A stretch of DNA of 64,000 nt from Clostridiales bacterium (GTDB lineage Bacteria; Bacillota; Clostridia; Oscillospirales; Acutalibacteraceae): NCBI GenBank assembly GCA_021199275.1, contig JAJQIJ010000013.1:118178-182177 (forward strand). Direction: 5' to 3'. This document shows, in pieces, positions 27,013 through 35,475 of this stretch; position 1 is the stretch's first letter, and every line of letters begins with the position of its first letter. The translations under genes were made by a program, and so were the position numbers. Under the pieces are notes generated by a model, which had not been told where the DNA came from, did not search any database, and worked only from the letters and a program-made list of their open reading frames with translations.

Positions 27013-28440
27013 ATGAGCAACGAAAAATTAAAAACACGCGCGCTGCACAAATTCGGTGCAAGGCTTATGAAATATGTATATAAAAACCCGCAAAAAAACA
27101 TGCTGCGCCTTGTAAAGACAGGAAAGCTGTTTGCCGGTGGAATGTTTCCGAAAAGCACCTTTGAACGCCCGGTTGAGATTATTTCTGACGAAACTAACGT
27201 GTGGCACAAATTTTTGTTTGACGGGCTACAGGATTTAGACCGAGACCTGTTTAGCCACGCAGCGCTTACATTTGCCATTGATTTGGGTTTAAACGGCACT
27301 AAAACGCTTAGAAAAAACAGAGAAAAGCTTGGCTGCAACATTCCCTGGGTTATTTTGCTTGACCCGACTTCGGCGTGCAACCTGAAATGCCGCGGCTGCT
27401 GGGCTGCGGAATACGGCCACAGCTCTAACCTGACGCTTGATGAAATGCGAAAAATAATAAGTGAAAGCAAACAGCTGGGCACGCACTTTTTCATGTTTAC
27501 GGGCGGCGAGCCGCTTATGCGCAAAAAAGACATTGTAACCCTTGCCCTTGAAAACCAAGACTGTTTATTTCTTGCCTTTACAAACGCAACGCTTGTTGAC
27601 GAAGCTTTTTGCATGGATTTGCTCAGGTGTAAAAACTTTGCCCTTGCCCTTTCAATTGAGGGAAGCGAAGAAACAAACGACATAAGGCGCGGCAGCGGAA
27701 TATATGCAAAAACGCTTGAAGCCATGGCGCTGCTTAAAAAGCACGGCTGTCTGTTCGGCACTTCCGTTTGTTACACAAGTGAAAATTATAAAGCCGTGAC
27801 TTCTGACGAATTTTATGACAAAATGATAGAGAGCGGCGCCAAATATATGTGGTTTTTCCACTATATGCCGGTGGGCAGCACGGCAGACACACGGCTGCTG
27901 CTTTCACCCGAACAGCGCCGCCATGTTTACAGCGAAATCAGAAATAAACGCAATTCAAAAACCGGCAAGCCGATATTCACCGTTGATTTTCAAAACGACG
28001 CGGAATTTGTGGGCGGCTGCATAGCCGGCGGCAGAAACTATTTTCATATCAATTCAGAGGGCGACGCAGAGCCTTGCGTGTTCATTCATTATTCAGATTC
28101 AAACATCAGGGAAAAAAGCGTGCTGGAATGCCTGAAATCGCCCCTGTTTACCGAATATTACAAGGGGCAGCCGTTTAATAAGAACATGCTGCGCCCATGC
28201 CCAATGCTGGAAAACCCGCAGGCGCTGGTTAAAATGGTGGGGCGCACAGGCGCCAAGTCAACCAACCTTATGTGCCCGGAAAGCGCAGAAACGCTGTCGG
28301 CAAAATGCGTTGATTATGCAAAATCGTGGGCGCCCGAAGCAAAGGAAATATGGGAAAGCGCCGCGCGTTTCAAGCCCTTTACCCAATATTACAGGGACAC
28401 CGAAGAGGGGCGCAAAAATTATAACCCCGGCGATTTTTAG
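27013..28440 (+). CDS. Radical SAM protein of unknown substrate
   Basis: 475 aa. After an N-terminal helical region of about 110 residues, the radical SAM core has its 4Fe-4S cluster cysteines in CNLKCRGC, followed by the glycine-rich FTGGEPL that binds S-adenosylmethionine. Further conserved-looking cysteines toward the C-terminus (FVGGCIAGG, AEPCVF, RPCPM, LMCPES) suggest a SPASM-like auxiliary cluster region. Starts at ATG 27013 behind GGAGG, in operon with argS. The substrate is unknown; peptide or cofactor modification is possible. Confidence 0.85.
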   Translation: MSNEKLKTRALHKFGARLMKYVYKNPQKNMLRLVKTGKLFAGGMFPKSTFERPVEIISDETNVWHKFLFDGLQDLDRDLFSHAALTFAIDLGLNGTKTLRKNREKLGCNIPWVILLDPTSACNLKCRGCWAAEYGHSSNLTLDEMRKIISESKQLGTHFFMFTGGEPLMRKKDIVTLALENQDCLFLAFTNATLVDEAFCMDLLRCKNFALALSIEGSEETNDIRRGSGIYAKTLEAMALLKKHGCLFGTSVCYTSENYKAVTSDEFYDKMIESGAKYMWFFHYMPVGSTADTRLLLSPEQRRHVYSEIRNKRNSKTGKPIFTVDFQNDAEFVGGCIAGGRNYFHINSEGDAEPCVFIHYSDSNIREKSVLECLKSPLFTEYYKGQPFNKNMLRPCPMLENPQALVKMVGRTGAKSTNLMCPESAETLSAKCVDYAKSWAPEAKEIWESAARFKPFTQYYRDTEEGRKNYNPGDF

Positions 28441-28496
28441 GCAAAACGTTTATGAGCCGGCACAAAAATGCAGAAATTTTTTAGGCATTTTTACGG

Positions 28497-28525
28497 TTGA
28501 AATTTAATTTTTGGGGTAGTATACT
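28497..28525 (+). promoter_or_regulatory. Promoter immediately upstream of a strong terminator
   Basis: TTGAAA (28497-28502), 17-bp spacer, TATACT (28520-28525). Transcription would start near 28532 and meet the hairpin at 28549 after fewer than 20 nt, giving a transcript of about 50 nt unless there is read-through to the MFS gene. Confidence 0.5.
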
Positions 28526-28548
28526 AAAATTACTGTCGAGTTGCTGGC

Positions 28549-28585
28549 AAGCGTAAATCCGGGCTTCGGATTTACGCTTTTTTTA
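28549..28585 (+). terminator. Perfect intrinsic terminator
   Basis: AAGCGTAAATCCG / CGGATTTACGCTT (13 bp, GGCTT loop) followed by a run of T. It ends the argS-radical SAM transcript 109 bp past the stop codon, and/or attenuates the promoter at 28497. Confidence 0.85.
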
Positions 28586-28663
28586 TGCCGAAACGCGCTC
28601 AAAAACAACCTGGCAGGCTGTTGAGCCGGGGGTGTTTCCCCGCCTTTTAAGGGCGCGGCATGG

Positions 28664-28687
28664 GGCGGCAGGTAAGCGCTTATTGAA
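28664..28687 (+). repeat. Remnant of the dispersed intergenic repeat, plus orientation
   Basis: The end GGCGGCAGGTAAGCGCTTATTGAA resembles the terminal part of the repeat as read in the direction of transcription (GGGCAAGCCCTTATTGAA). It lies directly before the ribosome site of the MFS gene. Confidence 0.4.
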
Positions 28688-28699
28688 GGAGTGGTATTT

Positions 28700-29938
28700 T
28701 TGGAAAACACAAAAAAAGAAAAAAAGGTAAAACTGTGGAACAAAAATTTCATAATTATAATAGTAATTAATTTTATGATATTTTTAAGCCACCTTATGGT
28801 GCTTTCCACATTTCCAATATTTATTACGGACGTTATGGGGAAATCAGACACCCTGTCAGGCGCATGCGCAACGGCGTTTTCGCTTGTGGCGGTGGTTTGC
28901 CGCCCGTTTGTTGGTTCAATGCTTGACAACGGCAAGCGCAAAAGCATTCTTATAATAGGCATAATAGGCATGGCGCTTATGCCAATGGGCTATTTGGTTT
29001 CTTACACATTAATCACATCTGTGGCGCTTGCCGTGGTCTGCCGCATGGCGCACGGCATTGCGCTTGCATGTTCAAACACATCAACATCAACCATAGCCAC
29101 AGACATTATTCCAAAACAAAGGTTTTCAGAGGGTATGGGCATGTTCGGCATGGCAACCGCGCTTGCAACAGCCTGCGCGCCCGCAATAGGCGAAGCGCTG
29201 ATTTTAACAAATGCAGACGGCAGCAAAAATTTCATGCCGCTTTATTTAACAGCCACCGGTGTTATGGTTTTGTCTCTGATACTGTTTTCAATGCTGAAAA
29301 CGCCGAAGCTTCAGGTTGAAAAAAAACCGTTTTCAATAAAATCTCTTGTTGACAAAGACGCCCTGCCGGCGTCAATAGTGGCGCTGATTTTCCTGCTTAC
29401 TTACGGCGCGCTTGAAAATTTCACGCTGAAATTTGTGCAGGAAAGCAGCAGCATTACCCTGTCAGGCGGCATTTATTTTACGCTTATGGCAGTTATGCTG
29501 TTTTTAACGCGTGTCACCATAGGCAAGGTGGCAGACAAAAAGGGCGAAGAAATATTTGTTTATACATGCAATCTGTCAATGCTGGCGGCTCTTTTGCTGC
29601 TGGCGCTTGTGCCCAACAACGCCACTTTCGTAATTTCAGCGCTGCTTTCGGGCTATGCGTTCGGCGGCGTTGAGCCGTCTTTACAGGCAATGGCAGTCAG
29701 CATTGCGCCGCCTGAAAAAAGGGGCAGCGCAAATTCAACTTTCCTGTGCGCATATGACATAGGCATAGGGCTTGGCGGCGGAATTGCCGGCGTGCTGATT
29801 GACACAGTGGGTTATAATTATATGTTTTTAATTATAGGGCTTGCAAACGTGCTGTCAATAATTATATATCTGTTAATCGGCAGGCGCCACCCTTCTTCAA
29901 TAAGCTACAGAATTAAACAGGGCATAAAGGCCGAATAG
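28700..29938 (+). CDS. Major facilitator superfamily transporter
   Basis: About 412 aa with 12 predicted membrane segments and a cytoplasmic loop in the middle. A TTG start at 28700 is preferred because AAGGAG lies 8 bp before it; a GTG at 28691 is the alternative and overlaps that site. The loop between helices 2 and 3 has DNGKRK in place of the classical MFS signature, and a second half-copy reads GKVADKKGEE. The fold resembles MFS_1 drug or metabolite exporters; the substrate is unknown. It may be controlled by the promoter-terminator pair at 28497-28585. Confidence 0.85.
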   Translation: MENTKKEKKVKLWNKNFIIIIVINFMIFLSHLMVLSTFPIFITDVMGKSDTLSGACATAFSLVAVVCRPFVGSMLDNGKRKSILIIGIIGMALMPMGYLVSYTLITSVALAVVCRMAHGIALACSNTSTSTIATDIIPKQRFSEGMGMFGMATALATACAPAIGEALILTNADGSKNFMPLYLTATGVMVLSLILFSMLKTPKLQVEKKPFSIKSLVDKDALPASIVALIFLLTYGALENFTLKFVQESSSITLSGGIYFTLMAVMLFLTRVTIGKVADKKGEEIFVYTCNLSMLAALLLLALVPNNATFVISALLSGYAFGGVEPSLQAMAVSIAPPEKRGSANSTFLCAYDIGIGLGGGIAGVLIDTVGYNYMFLIIGLANVLSIIIYLLIGRRHPSSISYRIKQGIKAE

Positions 29939-30014
29939 TTTAAACCCGGCAAGGTTTGTATTGGCAATGCCCCAAATACTGCATTAAAAATATTCAGATT
30001 ACTTAATTAAAACA

Positions 30015-30052
30015 AAAAAGCTTGCGGGTCTTTCATGGCCCGTAAGCTTTTT
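30015..30052. terminator. Bidirectional terminator between MFS gene and tRNA-Gly
   Basis: AAAAAGCTTGCGGG / CCCGTAAGCTTTTT with a 10-nt loop; A-runs and T-runs on both sides make it work in either direction. Confidence 0.8.
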
Positions 30053-30060
30053 GCCTGTTT

Positions 30061-30134
30061 TGGAGCAGGTGAGGGGAATCGAACCCCCGTGTTCAGCTTG
30101 GGAAGCTGACATTCTGCCATTGAACTACACCTGC
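30061..30134 (-). tRNA. tRNA-Gly (anticodon CCC)
   Basis: 74 nt including encoded CCA. Acceptor arms are GCAGGTG / CACCTGC, the anticodon loop is TTCCCAA between TCAGC and GCTGA, and the T-loop is GTTCGATTC. The discriminator base is U. Confidence 0.95.
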
Positions 30135-30280
30135 AAATATTGAATTGGCGCCGGTGAATTGCCGCACATGGTAAATTTCTGCATAGATTATAGCACAGTT
30201 AAAAATGTAAGTCAATGAAATATTAAAAAAGAAAATTAAGAAGCCGCCGCACCGCCCCAGCCGCTGATTAAAAGTCAGTC

Positions 30281-30610
30281 TTAAAATATTTTGCTGCCGT
30301 TTTCAACCGGCCTTTCCGCCGAAAGCAAAACAACGCCGCCGGCAGTGCCCGCCCCAAGGATCAACACTTCGCTTTTTACCTGCGAAATTCTTATGGGCGG
30401 AAAATTAACCACCGCTATTACCTGCCTGCCTATTAAGTCAGCCGGCGAATATATTTGCGTGAGCTGCGCAGATGAATTTTTAATGCCGATTTCATCGCCG
30501 AAATCAACTTTTAATTTGTAAGCGGGCTTTCTTGCCCCTTTATTTATCTCGGCGGCAATAATTGTGCCCGCACGCATGTCAATTTTTTGAAAATCTTCAA
30601 TATTTATCAT
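30281..30610 (-). CDS. csaA: CsaA-type tRNA-binding protein
   Basis: 109 aa from MINIEDFQKIDMRAGTI, preceded by GGGGGC. The whole protein is a single OB-fold EMAP/Trbp111-type domain: DMRAGTIIAAE, the KLKVDFG strand, and the RQVIAVVNFPP and SEVLILG segments are typical. Family members bind the outside corner of tRNA and some are described as secretion-related chaperones; which role applies here is not known. Length equals that of Bacillus CsaA. Confidence 0.88.
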   Translation of the reverse strand: MINIEDFQKIDMRAGTIIAAEINKGARKPAYKLKVDFGDEIGIKNSSAQLTQIYSPADLIGRQVIAVVNFPPIRISQVKSEVLILGAGTAGGVVLLSAERPVENGSKIF

Positions 30611-30640
30611 TGCAATAGCCCCCAAAAACAAAATTAAACA

Positions 30641-30662
30641 ACTTAGGCAAGCCCTTATTGAA
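30641..30662 (+). repeat. Internally deleted copy of the dispersed repeat
   Basis: ACTTAGGCAAGCCCTTATTG joins what look like the two outer ends of the repeat family (CTTAGG and GGCAAGCCCTTATTGAA) with the middle missing. Orientation is opposite to the copies at 31454, 35072 and 39071. Confidence 0.35.
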
Positions 30663-30689
30663 ACCAGTTCAAGGCCTGATTTAACTTTT

Positions 30690-31412
30690 TCATTGGTTGT
30701 CTTTTTCTTTATTTAAAACGTCTAAATACCCGGCAGTTATAATGCCTGACGGCAGCGCTATAATTGCAACCCCCACAAATGCAGAAAGCACGGTAAACAG
30801 CCTTCCGGCTTCCGACGCGGGCGTAATGTCGCCATAGCCAACGCTTGTTAATGAAATGGCCGCCCAATAGATTGCGTCAAAAAAATTATTAAATGTGTCA
30901 GGCTCAATATTAAACATAACAAGAGCGGTAAACAGCACATAAAACACCGCCATTGAAAAAACCGCCAATAATGATTTAGACTGCTTTTTCAGCACATTTG
31001 CAAGCCTTGCTATGTTTTTTGAATATCTGAATATTTTGAAGCTGCGAAACACCTTGAATGTTCTTACAATTCTAAACAGCCTTAACACCTTAAAACCTGT
31101 GTTAATAGGTATAAGAGACGGCAATATTGACAGCAAATCAATAATTGCCATTGGCTGCAGCGGGTAAAGGAAATATGATTTTACGCCTTTATTTAATTTA
31201 ATCTTTGCGGTAATAAATCTTAATATGTAATCTATAATAAAGACGGCTACTGTAATTTTATCAATAACAGTTAAAACGGCGGCGTCAGATTTTAGTGCTA
31301 AAGGAATCATGCTTGCAATAATAGAAACCAGCATGACTATATCATAAACAGAACTAAGCTTTGAGCTTTCGTTGCCGGACGGTTCAATTATCTCATATAG
31401 TTTTTGCAGCAT
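30690..31412 (-). CDS. Voltage-gated-type potassium channel
   Basis: 240 aa from MLQKLYEIIEPSGN, start chosen by AGGGTGAT. Six membrane segments. The S4 helix has regularly spaced Arg/Lys (RLFRIVRTFKVFRSFK, 111-126) and the pore has the selectivity filter SVGYGD (190-195) in ISLTSVGYGDITP. It should sit in the cytoplasmic membrane as a tetramer and conduct K+ in response to voltage. There is no C-terminal RCK or cyclic-nucleotide domain. A long copy of the dispersed repeat lies directly upstream. Confidence 0.9.
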   Translation of the reverse strand: MLQKLYEIIEPSGNESSKLSSVYDIVMLVSIIASMIPLALKSDAAVLTVIDKITVAVFIIDYILRFITAKIKLNKGVKSYFLYPLQPMAIIDLLSILPSLIPINTGFKVLRLFRIVRTFKVFRSFKIFRYSKNIARLANVLKKQSKSLLAVFSMAVFYVLFTALVMFNIEPDTFNNFFDAIYWAAISLTSVGYGDITPASEAGRLFTVLSAFVGVAIIALPSGIITAGYLDVLNKEKDNQ

Positions 31413-31453
31413 TATTATCACCCTGTTTATTAGATAATGGCTTGGCATAAATA

Positions 31454-31565
31454 TTCAATAAGGACTTGCCCGTTATTCAACGTGGGGGCGGCAGCCGCTG
31501 CCGCCCCAGCAGGAGATTGCACCACCGCTGATTAAAAATCGGACCCCCGAAGCCTTAAGTTATAA
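31454..31565 (-). repeat. Dispersed structured intergenic repeat, copy A
   Basis: Contains the hairpin AATAAGGACTTGCCCGTTATT, the perfect stem GGGGCGGCAG / CTGCCGCCCC, the block CACCGCTGATTAAAAATCGG and the end CCTTAAGTTATAA. It lies between tRNA-Gln and the K+ channel gene, in line with their minus-strand transcription. Confidence 0.7.
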
Positions 31566-31571
31566 TAAAAC

Positions 31572-31593
31572 AAAAAAGGCAGGAAAGCCTGCC
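31572..31593 (-). terminator. Terminator of tRNA-Gln
   Basis: Minus strand: GGCAGG-CTTT-CCTGCC followed by TTTTTTG. Confidence 0.75.
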
Positions 31594-31602
31594 CTTTCAT
31601 TT

Positions 31603-31676
31603 TGGCAGCGGTATAAGGATTCGAACCTTAAATAACGGAGTCAGAGTCCGGTGTGTTACCGTTACACCATACCGCT
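31603..31676 (-). tRNA. tRNA-Gln (anticodon CTG)
   Basis: 74 nt with encoded CCA. Acceptor arms AGCGGTA / TACCGCT, discriminator G, T-arm TAAGG-TTCGAAT-CCTTA, anticodon loop CTCTGAC. The outermost pair of the anticodon stem is a C-U mismatch; the other arms are regular. Confidence 0.92.
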
Positions 31677-31776
31677 GTGTATTAAGCCGCCGTGTTTGAT
31701 ATCAGCGACTTCTATTATAGCTGAATTGCATTTTTTGTCAAGTATATTTTTTATTTTAGTGAAAAACAACCGGCTT

Positions 31777-32718
31777 TTATTGCTGTTTCAGCCTTATTGT
31801 GCCGCTGGTAAGAGTTTTTATTTCACCGCCGGCAAGGCGCACCCTGAGCGCGCCGCTGTCTTCCACAGCAATGGCTCGCGCCGGTGTTTCGGCGCTGTTT
31901 TCGTAAATAATTATATCTTTTCCTATTACCATGCTGTGGCTTTTATAATATTCAATATATTCCCTGCCGCCGTCTGCAATTTCAAATATCTGATTTACAA
32001 TCTCTGCAATCAGTTCATTTCGGTTTATATCTGCGCCAAGGGACGCGGCTTCAGGTGCCCCTGCCGGAAAGCTTTCGGTGTTTATATTAACGCCAATACC
32101 TATTATTATGCTGGAAACACACATAGATTCAAAATCTGTTATGGCTTCAGTAAGTATTCCGGCAACCTTGCCGCCGTTTAAATATATGTCATTTACCCAT
32201 TTTATCTGCAATTTGAAATCACAAAAATGTTCAATAGCGCGGCAAACTGCCACAGCGGCGGCCGTTGTTGCCGTAACGGCCCTTTGCAGCGAAGAATTCG
32301 GGTGCAGCACCAAACTCATATAAATTCCGCTGTCTGCCGGGGAATAAAAGCTTTTGTTTCCCCTGCCCCTGCCGTCTGTCTGCCGGTTTGCTATAATAAG
32401 CAGGTTTTCACCGCCGGGCTGTGCTATAAGCCTTTTCGCCTGTGAATTTGTGGAATCAATAGATTCATAATATATAACGTCAGCACTGTATTTGAGCAGC
32501 GATTTGACATGTTCAGCGCTGATTTTGCCGCTTTCCTGCACGAGCTTGTAGCCCCTGTTGTTTACGGCATCTATTACACAGCCGTCTGCCTGAAGCGCTT
32601 TTACGGCTTTCCAGACGGCAGCACGGCTTTTGGCAAATCGGCCGGCCAGTTCCTGCCCGCTGACATATTTGCCGGCGTTTTGTTTTAAATATGTGTAAAT
32701 GTCGTTTTTAAGACTCAT
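31777..32718 (-). CDS. birA: Bifunctional biotin--[acetyl-CoA-carboxylase] ligase / biotin repressor
   Basis: 313 aa from MSLKNDIYTYLKQNAG, after AGGGGA. The N-terminal winged helix (residues 1-60, with KSRAAVWKAVKALQADG as recognition region) should bind a bio operator. The catalytic domain has the biotinyl-AMP motif DGRGRGNKSFYSP, followed by GIYMSLVL and KWVNDIY with the catalytic lysine, and a C-terminal SH3-like barrel. Makes biotinyl-5'-AMP and attaches biotin to carboxylases. Confidence 0.94.
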   Translation of the reverse strand: MSLKNDIYTYLKQNAGKYVSGQELAGRFAKSRAAVWKAVKALQADGCVIDAVNNRGYKLVQESGKISAEHVKSLLKYSADVIYYESIDSTNSQAKRLIAQPGGENLLIIANRQTDGRGRGNKSFYSPADSGIYMSLVLHPNSSLQRAVTATTAAAVAVCRAIEHFCDFKLQIKWVNDIYLNGGKVAGILTEAITDFESMCVSSIIIGIGVNINTESFPAGAPEAASLGADINRNELIAEIVNQIFEIADGGREYIEYYKSHSMVIGKDIIIYENSAETPARAIAVEDSGALRVRLAGGEIKTLTSGTIRLKQQ

Positions 32719-32755
32719 CTTTTCCCCTGATTTAAATAAGCTCAACCATGGCAAG

Positions 32756-32840
32756 CTTCAGCCGCCGGCGGCGGGAAATTGCACCACCGCTGATTAAAAG
32801 CAGACCCCCGCGGCTTTACTAAGCGGGCTGCCGTTTAAGC
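32756..32840 (-). repeat. Partial copy of the dispersed intergenic repeat (copy E)
   Basis: Retains GGCGGGAAATTGCACCACCGC and TGATTAAAAGCAGACCCCCG but lacks the first hairpin. It sits between degV and birA, both on the minus strand. Confidence 0.5.
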
Positions 32841-32841
32841 G

Positions 32842-33693
32842 TCATTTTACAATATAAAATATTGCCAGCGTGCCCGGCCCGCAGTGCGACGAAATTGTGC
32901 ACCCGGCGTCTGCCGTGATTATTTCTTTAAATTCATTTTTGCCCTCAATCAGCCCTTTGGCAAACGCTATTGTTTCACCCGGCACATTGCCTGAATTAGC
33001 TATTACTATTCTTGACTTGTCTGCCTTGGCTGCGTCTTTCAGGCAGTCGCTTACATACTGTTCGTAAACGCTGGAAATTTTACCCCTGTATTTTTTGGCA
33101 ACGTCCATCTTGCCTGTCTGCGGGTCAACTGCTATAGACGGTTTGATTTTAAGCACATTGGCGCCGAATTTTGCCACGCTGCTGCACCGCCCGCCGCGGT
33201 GCAGGTATTCAAGGCTGTCAAGCACAAATGTTGCAGACACCTTTGGCACCAGCGAATTGATTCTGGCGGCTATTTTTTTTGCGTCCATTCCCCTGTCGCG
33301 CAAATCGCATGCTTTAAGCACCAAAAGCCCCATGGCCGTGCAAAGGCTTTTTGAATCAACGCAATATACATTTTTAAATTCCTGCGCCGCTATCAGCGCG
33401 TTTTGAAAGCTGGCCGAAATTGCAGACGACAAGCCAATGTGCACAACTGCGTTTCCCGCGTCGCTCGCAGCTTTGAAAAAGTCGTAATATTGCGCCATGC
33501 CCACCGCCGCCGTTTTGGGCATATTTCCTGTTTCGGAAACATAATCATATATATTTTGCGGTTTTATTTCAACGGAATCAAGATATGAATTTTCGCCAAG
33601 CAGAATTGAAAGCGGGAATATTTTTATTTCTCTTTCATAAATAAAATTCTGCGGCAAATCGCTGGTTGAATCAGCGGTGATAATGACTTTCAT
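32842..33693 (-). CDS. DegV family fatty-acid-binding protein
   Basis: 283 aa. The N-terminus VIITADSTSDLP, the loop IGLSSAISASFQNA and the region LEYLHRGGRCSS are characteristic of DegV/FakB proteins, which bind a fatty acid between two domains and present it to a fatty-acid kinase (FakA). No fakA gene lies in the window. Single-gene unit. Confidence 0.92.
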   Translation of the reverse strand: MKVIITADSTSDLPQNFIYEREIKIFPLSILLGENSYLDSVEIKPQNIYDYVSETGNMPKTAAVGMAQYYDFFKAASDAGNAVVHIGLSSAISASFQNALIAAQEFKNVYCVDSKSLCTAMGLLVLKACDLRDRGMDAKKIAARINSLVPKVSATFVLDSLEYLHRGGRCSSVAKFGANVLKIKPSIAVDPQTGKMDVAKKYRGKISSVYEQYVSDCLKDAAKADKSRIVIANSGNVPGETIAFAKGLIEGKNEFKEIITADAGCTISSHCGPGTLAIFYIVK

Positions 33694-33837
33694 GTAATCA
33701 CCTGTAAAAACTAATGTGGATTTTCAGCGGCTGCACCGCCAAACGGCGGCGCCGAATAACGGAAAGCCCCTTTTACACCGGCCGAAAAATCAATTTTACA
33801 CCGGCATGAAAGCTTCCCCTTTTTAAATTGTATCATA

Positions 33838-33866
33838 AAAAAATAATAACGCCACTATTATTTTTT
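33838..33866. other. AT-only hairpin downstream of the HAD gene
   Basis: Perfect 11-bp inverted repeat AAAAAATAATA / TATTATTTTTT with a 7-nt loop, read on the minus strand about 60 nt beyond the HAD stop codon at 33926. It has T-runs in both directions and may be a weak terminator. A TACAAT (minus strand) close by could belong to a degV promoter, but no good -35 box is seen in this spacer. Confidence 0.4.
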
Positions 33867-33925
33867 CCATTTAATTAAAATTTAAGAATTACAAAGATTG
33901 GCTTGCAAATTAAGCCGGCAACAAA

Positions 33926-34540
33926 TCAAAGCAAATTTTCAGCGTTTGCACCGCCGTTTTGAAACGCTTTGTCAAAATCAAATTTTAAGACTTTTCTGTC
34001 TTTTACAAGATAGCAGCTGCCGCAGGCAAGTGAAAAAATGCTTTTGTCATGCCTGAGCGAATCTGAATACACGTCTTCAACGGCCCGGCCCGGGAATTCG
34101 GCATGAAACCTTTTTACCTTTTCGGCACCGCGGCAGTTTTCGCCGATTATGGCGCCTGTTTTCGGGTTATGGCGCGTGCATATCAAATTTTTAACCCCAA
34201 GTCTTTTCGCAATTTCACAAAGCAAAAAGTCTGGCGACGCGCTTATTATGACGCATTCCCTTTTTCTGCTTTTAAACCAAGGGTTTACCTTTTTTTCATA
34301 TTTATTCCAAAAGCGGCAAACCGCCTTTTTAAGCGGAATAAAGCGCACAAAGCAAAAAATGTTTTTCTTAAATTGGTTTAAATTAATTATTTTAAAAGCC
34401 ATAAGAAAAGCAGCCCCGGCAATAAACGGCAGGCAAAGCGCCGCCCATGGGTAATGCACAAGGCACCACACGGCAAAAAGCGACCCGCTGTCAAACGGAA
34501 CTATGGTTTTGTCAAAATCGTAAATATCAATTGCTTTCAT
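33926..34540 (-). CDS. HAD superfamily IB phosphatase
   Basis: 204 aa. Motif I is [13 protein letters not shown] (residues 8-20) with the nucleophilic aspartate, motif II is the serine in VIISASPDF, and motif III/IV has [13 protein letters not shown] hydrophobic stretch (about 23-52) forms the cap region and could associate with the membrane. Resembles SerB/phosphatidylglycerophosphatase-like subfamily IB members; the substrate is undetermined. Its ATG overlaps the end of the dCMP deaminase gene by 4 bp (ATGA). Confidence 0.85.
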   Translation of the reverse strand: MKAIDIYDFDKTIVPFDSGSLFAVWCLVHYPWAALCLPFIAGAAFLMAFKIINLNQFKKNIFCFVRFIPLKKAVCRFWNKYEKKVNPWFKSRKRECVIISASPDFLLCEIAKRLGVKNLICTRHNPKTGAIIGENCRGAEKVKRFHAEFPGRAVEDVYSDSLRHDKSIFSLACGSCYLVKDRKVLKFDFDKAFQNGGANAENLL

Positions 34541-35034
34541 ATGTTGTCAACGTCAAAATCAATGTTTATAACTTTATTGCTGCTGAATTTTGTAAGCTTT
34601 ACCCCCGCCATTTCAAACATTTTTTTGCTTGCCATGTTGGCTTCGGTGCCCGCATATTTGTCGCTTATGTAAACCACTTCGCTTAAACCCGCCTGAATAA
34701 TGGCCTTTGCACATTCATTGCACGGAAACAGCGCCACATATATGCGAGACCCTTTTAAGCTTCTGCCGTTTGTGTTCAAAATTGCATTGAGCTCCGCATG
34801 GCAGACAAACGGGTATTTGGTGTCGTTTTGGTGTTCCCCCGCCCTTGCCCACGGCAGCACATCGTCTGAACAGCCGCGCGGAAAACCGTTATAGCCCACG
34901 CCGACTATTCTGTTGTCTGAATTCACTATGCAGGCGCCCACCTGGGTATTCGGGTCTTTGCTTCTGTTTGCCGAAAGCAGGGCAATGCCCATAAAATATT
35001 CGTCCCACGAAATATAATCGCCGCGTTTTGTCAT
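34537..35034 (-). CDS. dCMP deaminase (ComEB-like)
   Basis: 165 aa zinc enzyme converting dCMP to dUMP for thymidylate synthesis. The zinc site and catalytic glutamate are HAE (79-81) and PCNEC (104-108). The N-terminal half contains [13 protein letters not shown] and VGYNGFPRG, typical of the dCMP rather than the free-cytidine deaminases. Overlaps the HAD phosphatase gene by 4 bp. Upstream lies a repeat copy with a nested mobile element. Confidence 0.93.
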   Translation of the reverse strand: MTKRGDYISWDEYFMGIALLSANRSKDPNTQVGACIVNSDNRIVGVGYNGFPRGCSDDVLPWARAGEHQNDTKYPFVCHAELNAILNTNGRSLKGSRIYVALFPCNECAKAIIQAGLSEVVYISDKYAGTEANMASKKMFEMAGVKLTKFSSNKVINIDFDVDNI

Positions 35035-35071
35035 TGCTTAAGCCTCTTTCCTATATTATTCTGTTAAAAAG

Positions 35072-35475
35072 TTCAATAAGGGCTGCCCATTATTCAACGT
35101 GGGGGCAGCCGCTGTCGCCCCAGCGGGAAATTGTACTCACCGCTGATTAAAAATCAGACCCCGAAGCCTTAAGCAATCGGGAGGCGAACAGAACAGCCTA
35201 AAGCTATAATTTTAGCACCTTGCGCCATTTTTTGCCTTAATATACGCCAGTATATCTGCGTCAAAGAAATGACGCCATGCACAAAAAATTATTGCTTTAG
35301 GTGCGCTGCAGTTTATCTTTGGAAATTTTTTTCAAAGGCAAGACACAAAAACGCAGGAATACTTTCGTATTCCGAGTATTTTTAACGCAGTATTTGGGAA
35401 AAATTGCCAAGATAAACCTTGTCCTGTTCGGCCCCCCGATTGCTTACGAGGCAGAAACATTTTCCCCTAAGTTAT
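35072..35475 (-). repeat. Dispersed intergenic repeat, copy B, split by a MITE-like insertion
   Basis: The left part (35072-35171) matches copies A, C and D: TTCAATAAGGGCTGCCCATT, GGGGGCAGCCGCTG, CTCACCGCTGATTAAAAATC and CCCCGAAGCCTTA. The right part (35445-35475) holds the expected end CGAGGC...CCCCTAAGTTATAA, which overlaps the mrp stop codon. The 273 bp between them are foreign to the repeat. Confidence 0.65.
35172..35444. mobile_element. MITE-like element with 25-bp terminal inverted repeats and TA duplication
   Basis: The left end AGCAATCGGGAGGCGAACAG is matched in inverted form at the right end by AGCAATCGGGGGGCCGAACA (one indel and two changes over about 24 bp). The element is flanked by TA on both sides (35170-35171 and 35445-35446), the target duplication of IS630/Tc1-mariner-type transposition. 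It encodes no protein. Inner inverted pairs (CCTAAAGC/GCTTTAGG, and GTTTATCTTTGG with CCAAGATAAAC) would fold the transcript into a long hairpin. It is inserted in the loop of a small hairpin within repeat copy B. Confidence 0.65.

Noticed and set aside
26868..27761. 297-aa minus-strand open frame opposite the radical SAM gene
   Set aside because: The plus-strand frame has complete radical SAM motifs and an operon position; the minus frame has no start signal or family features.
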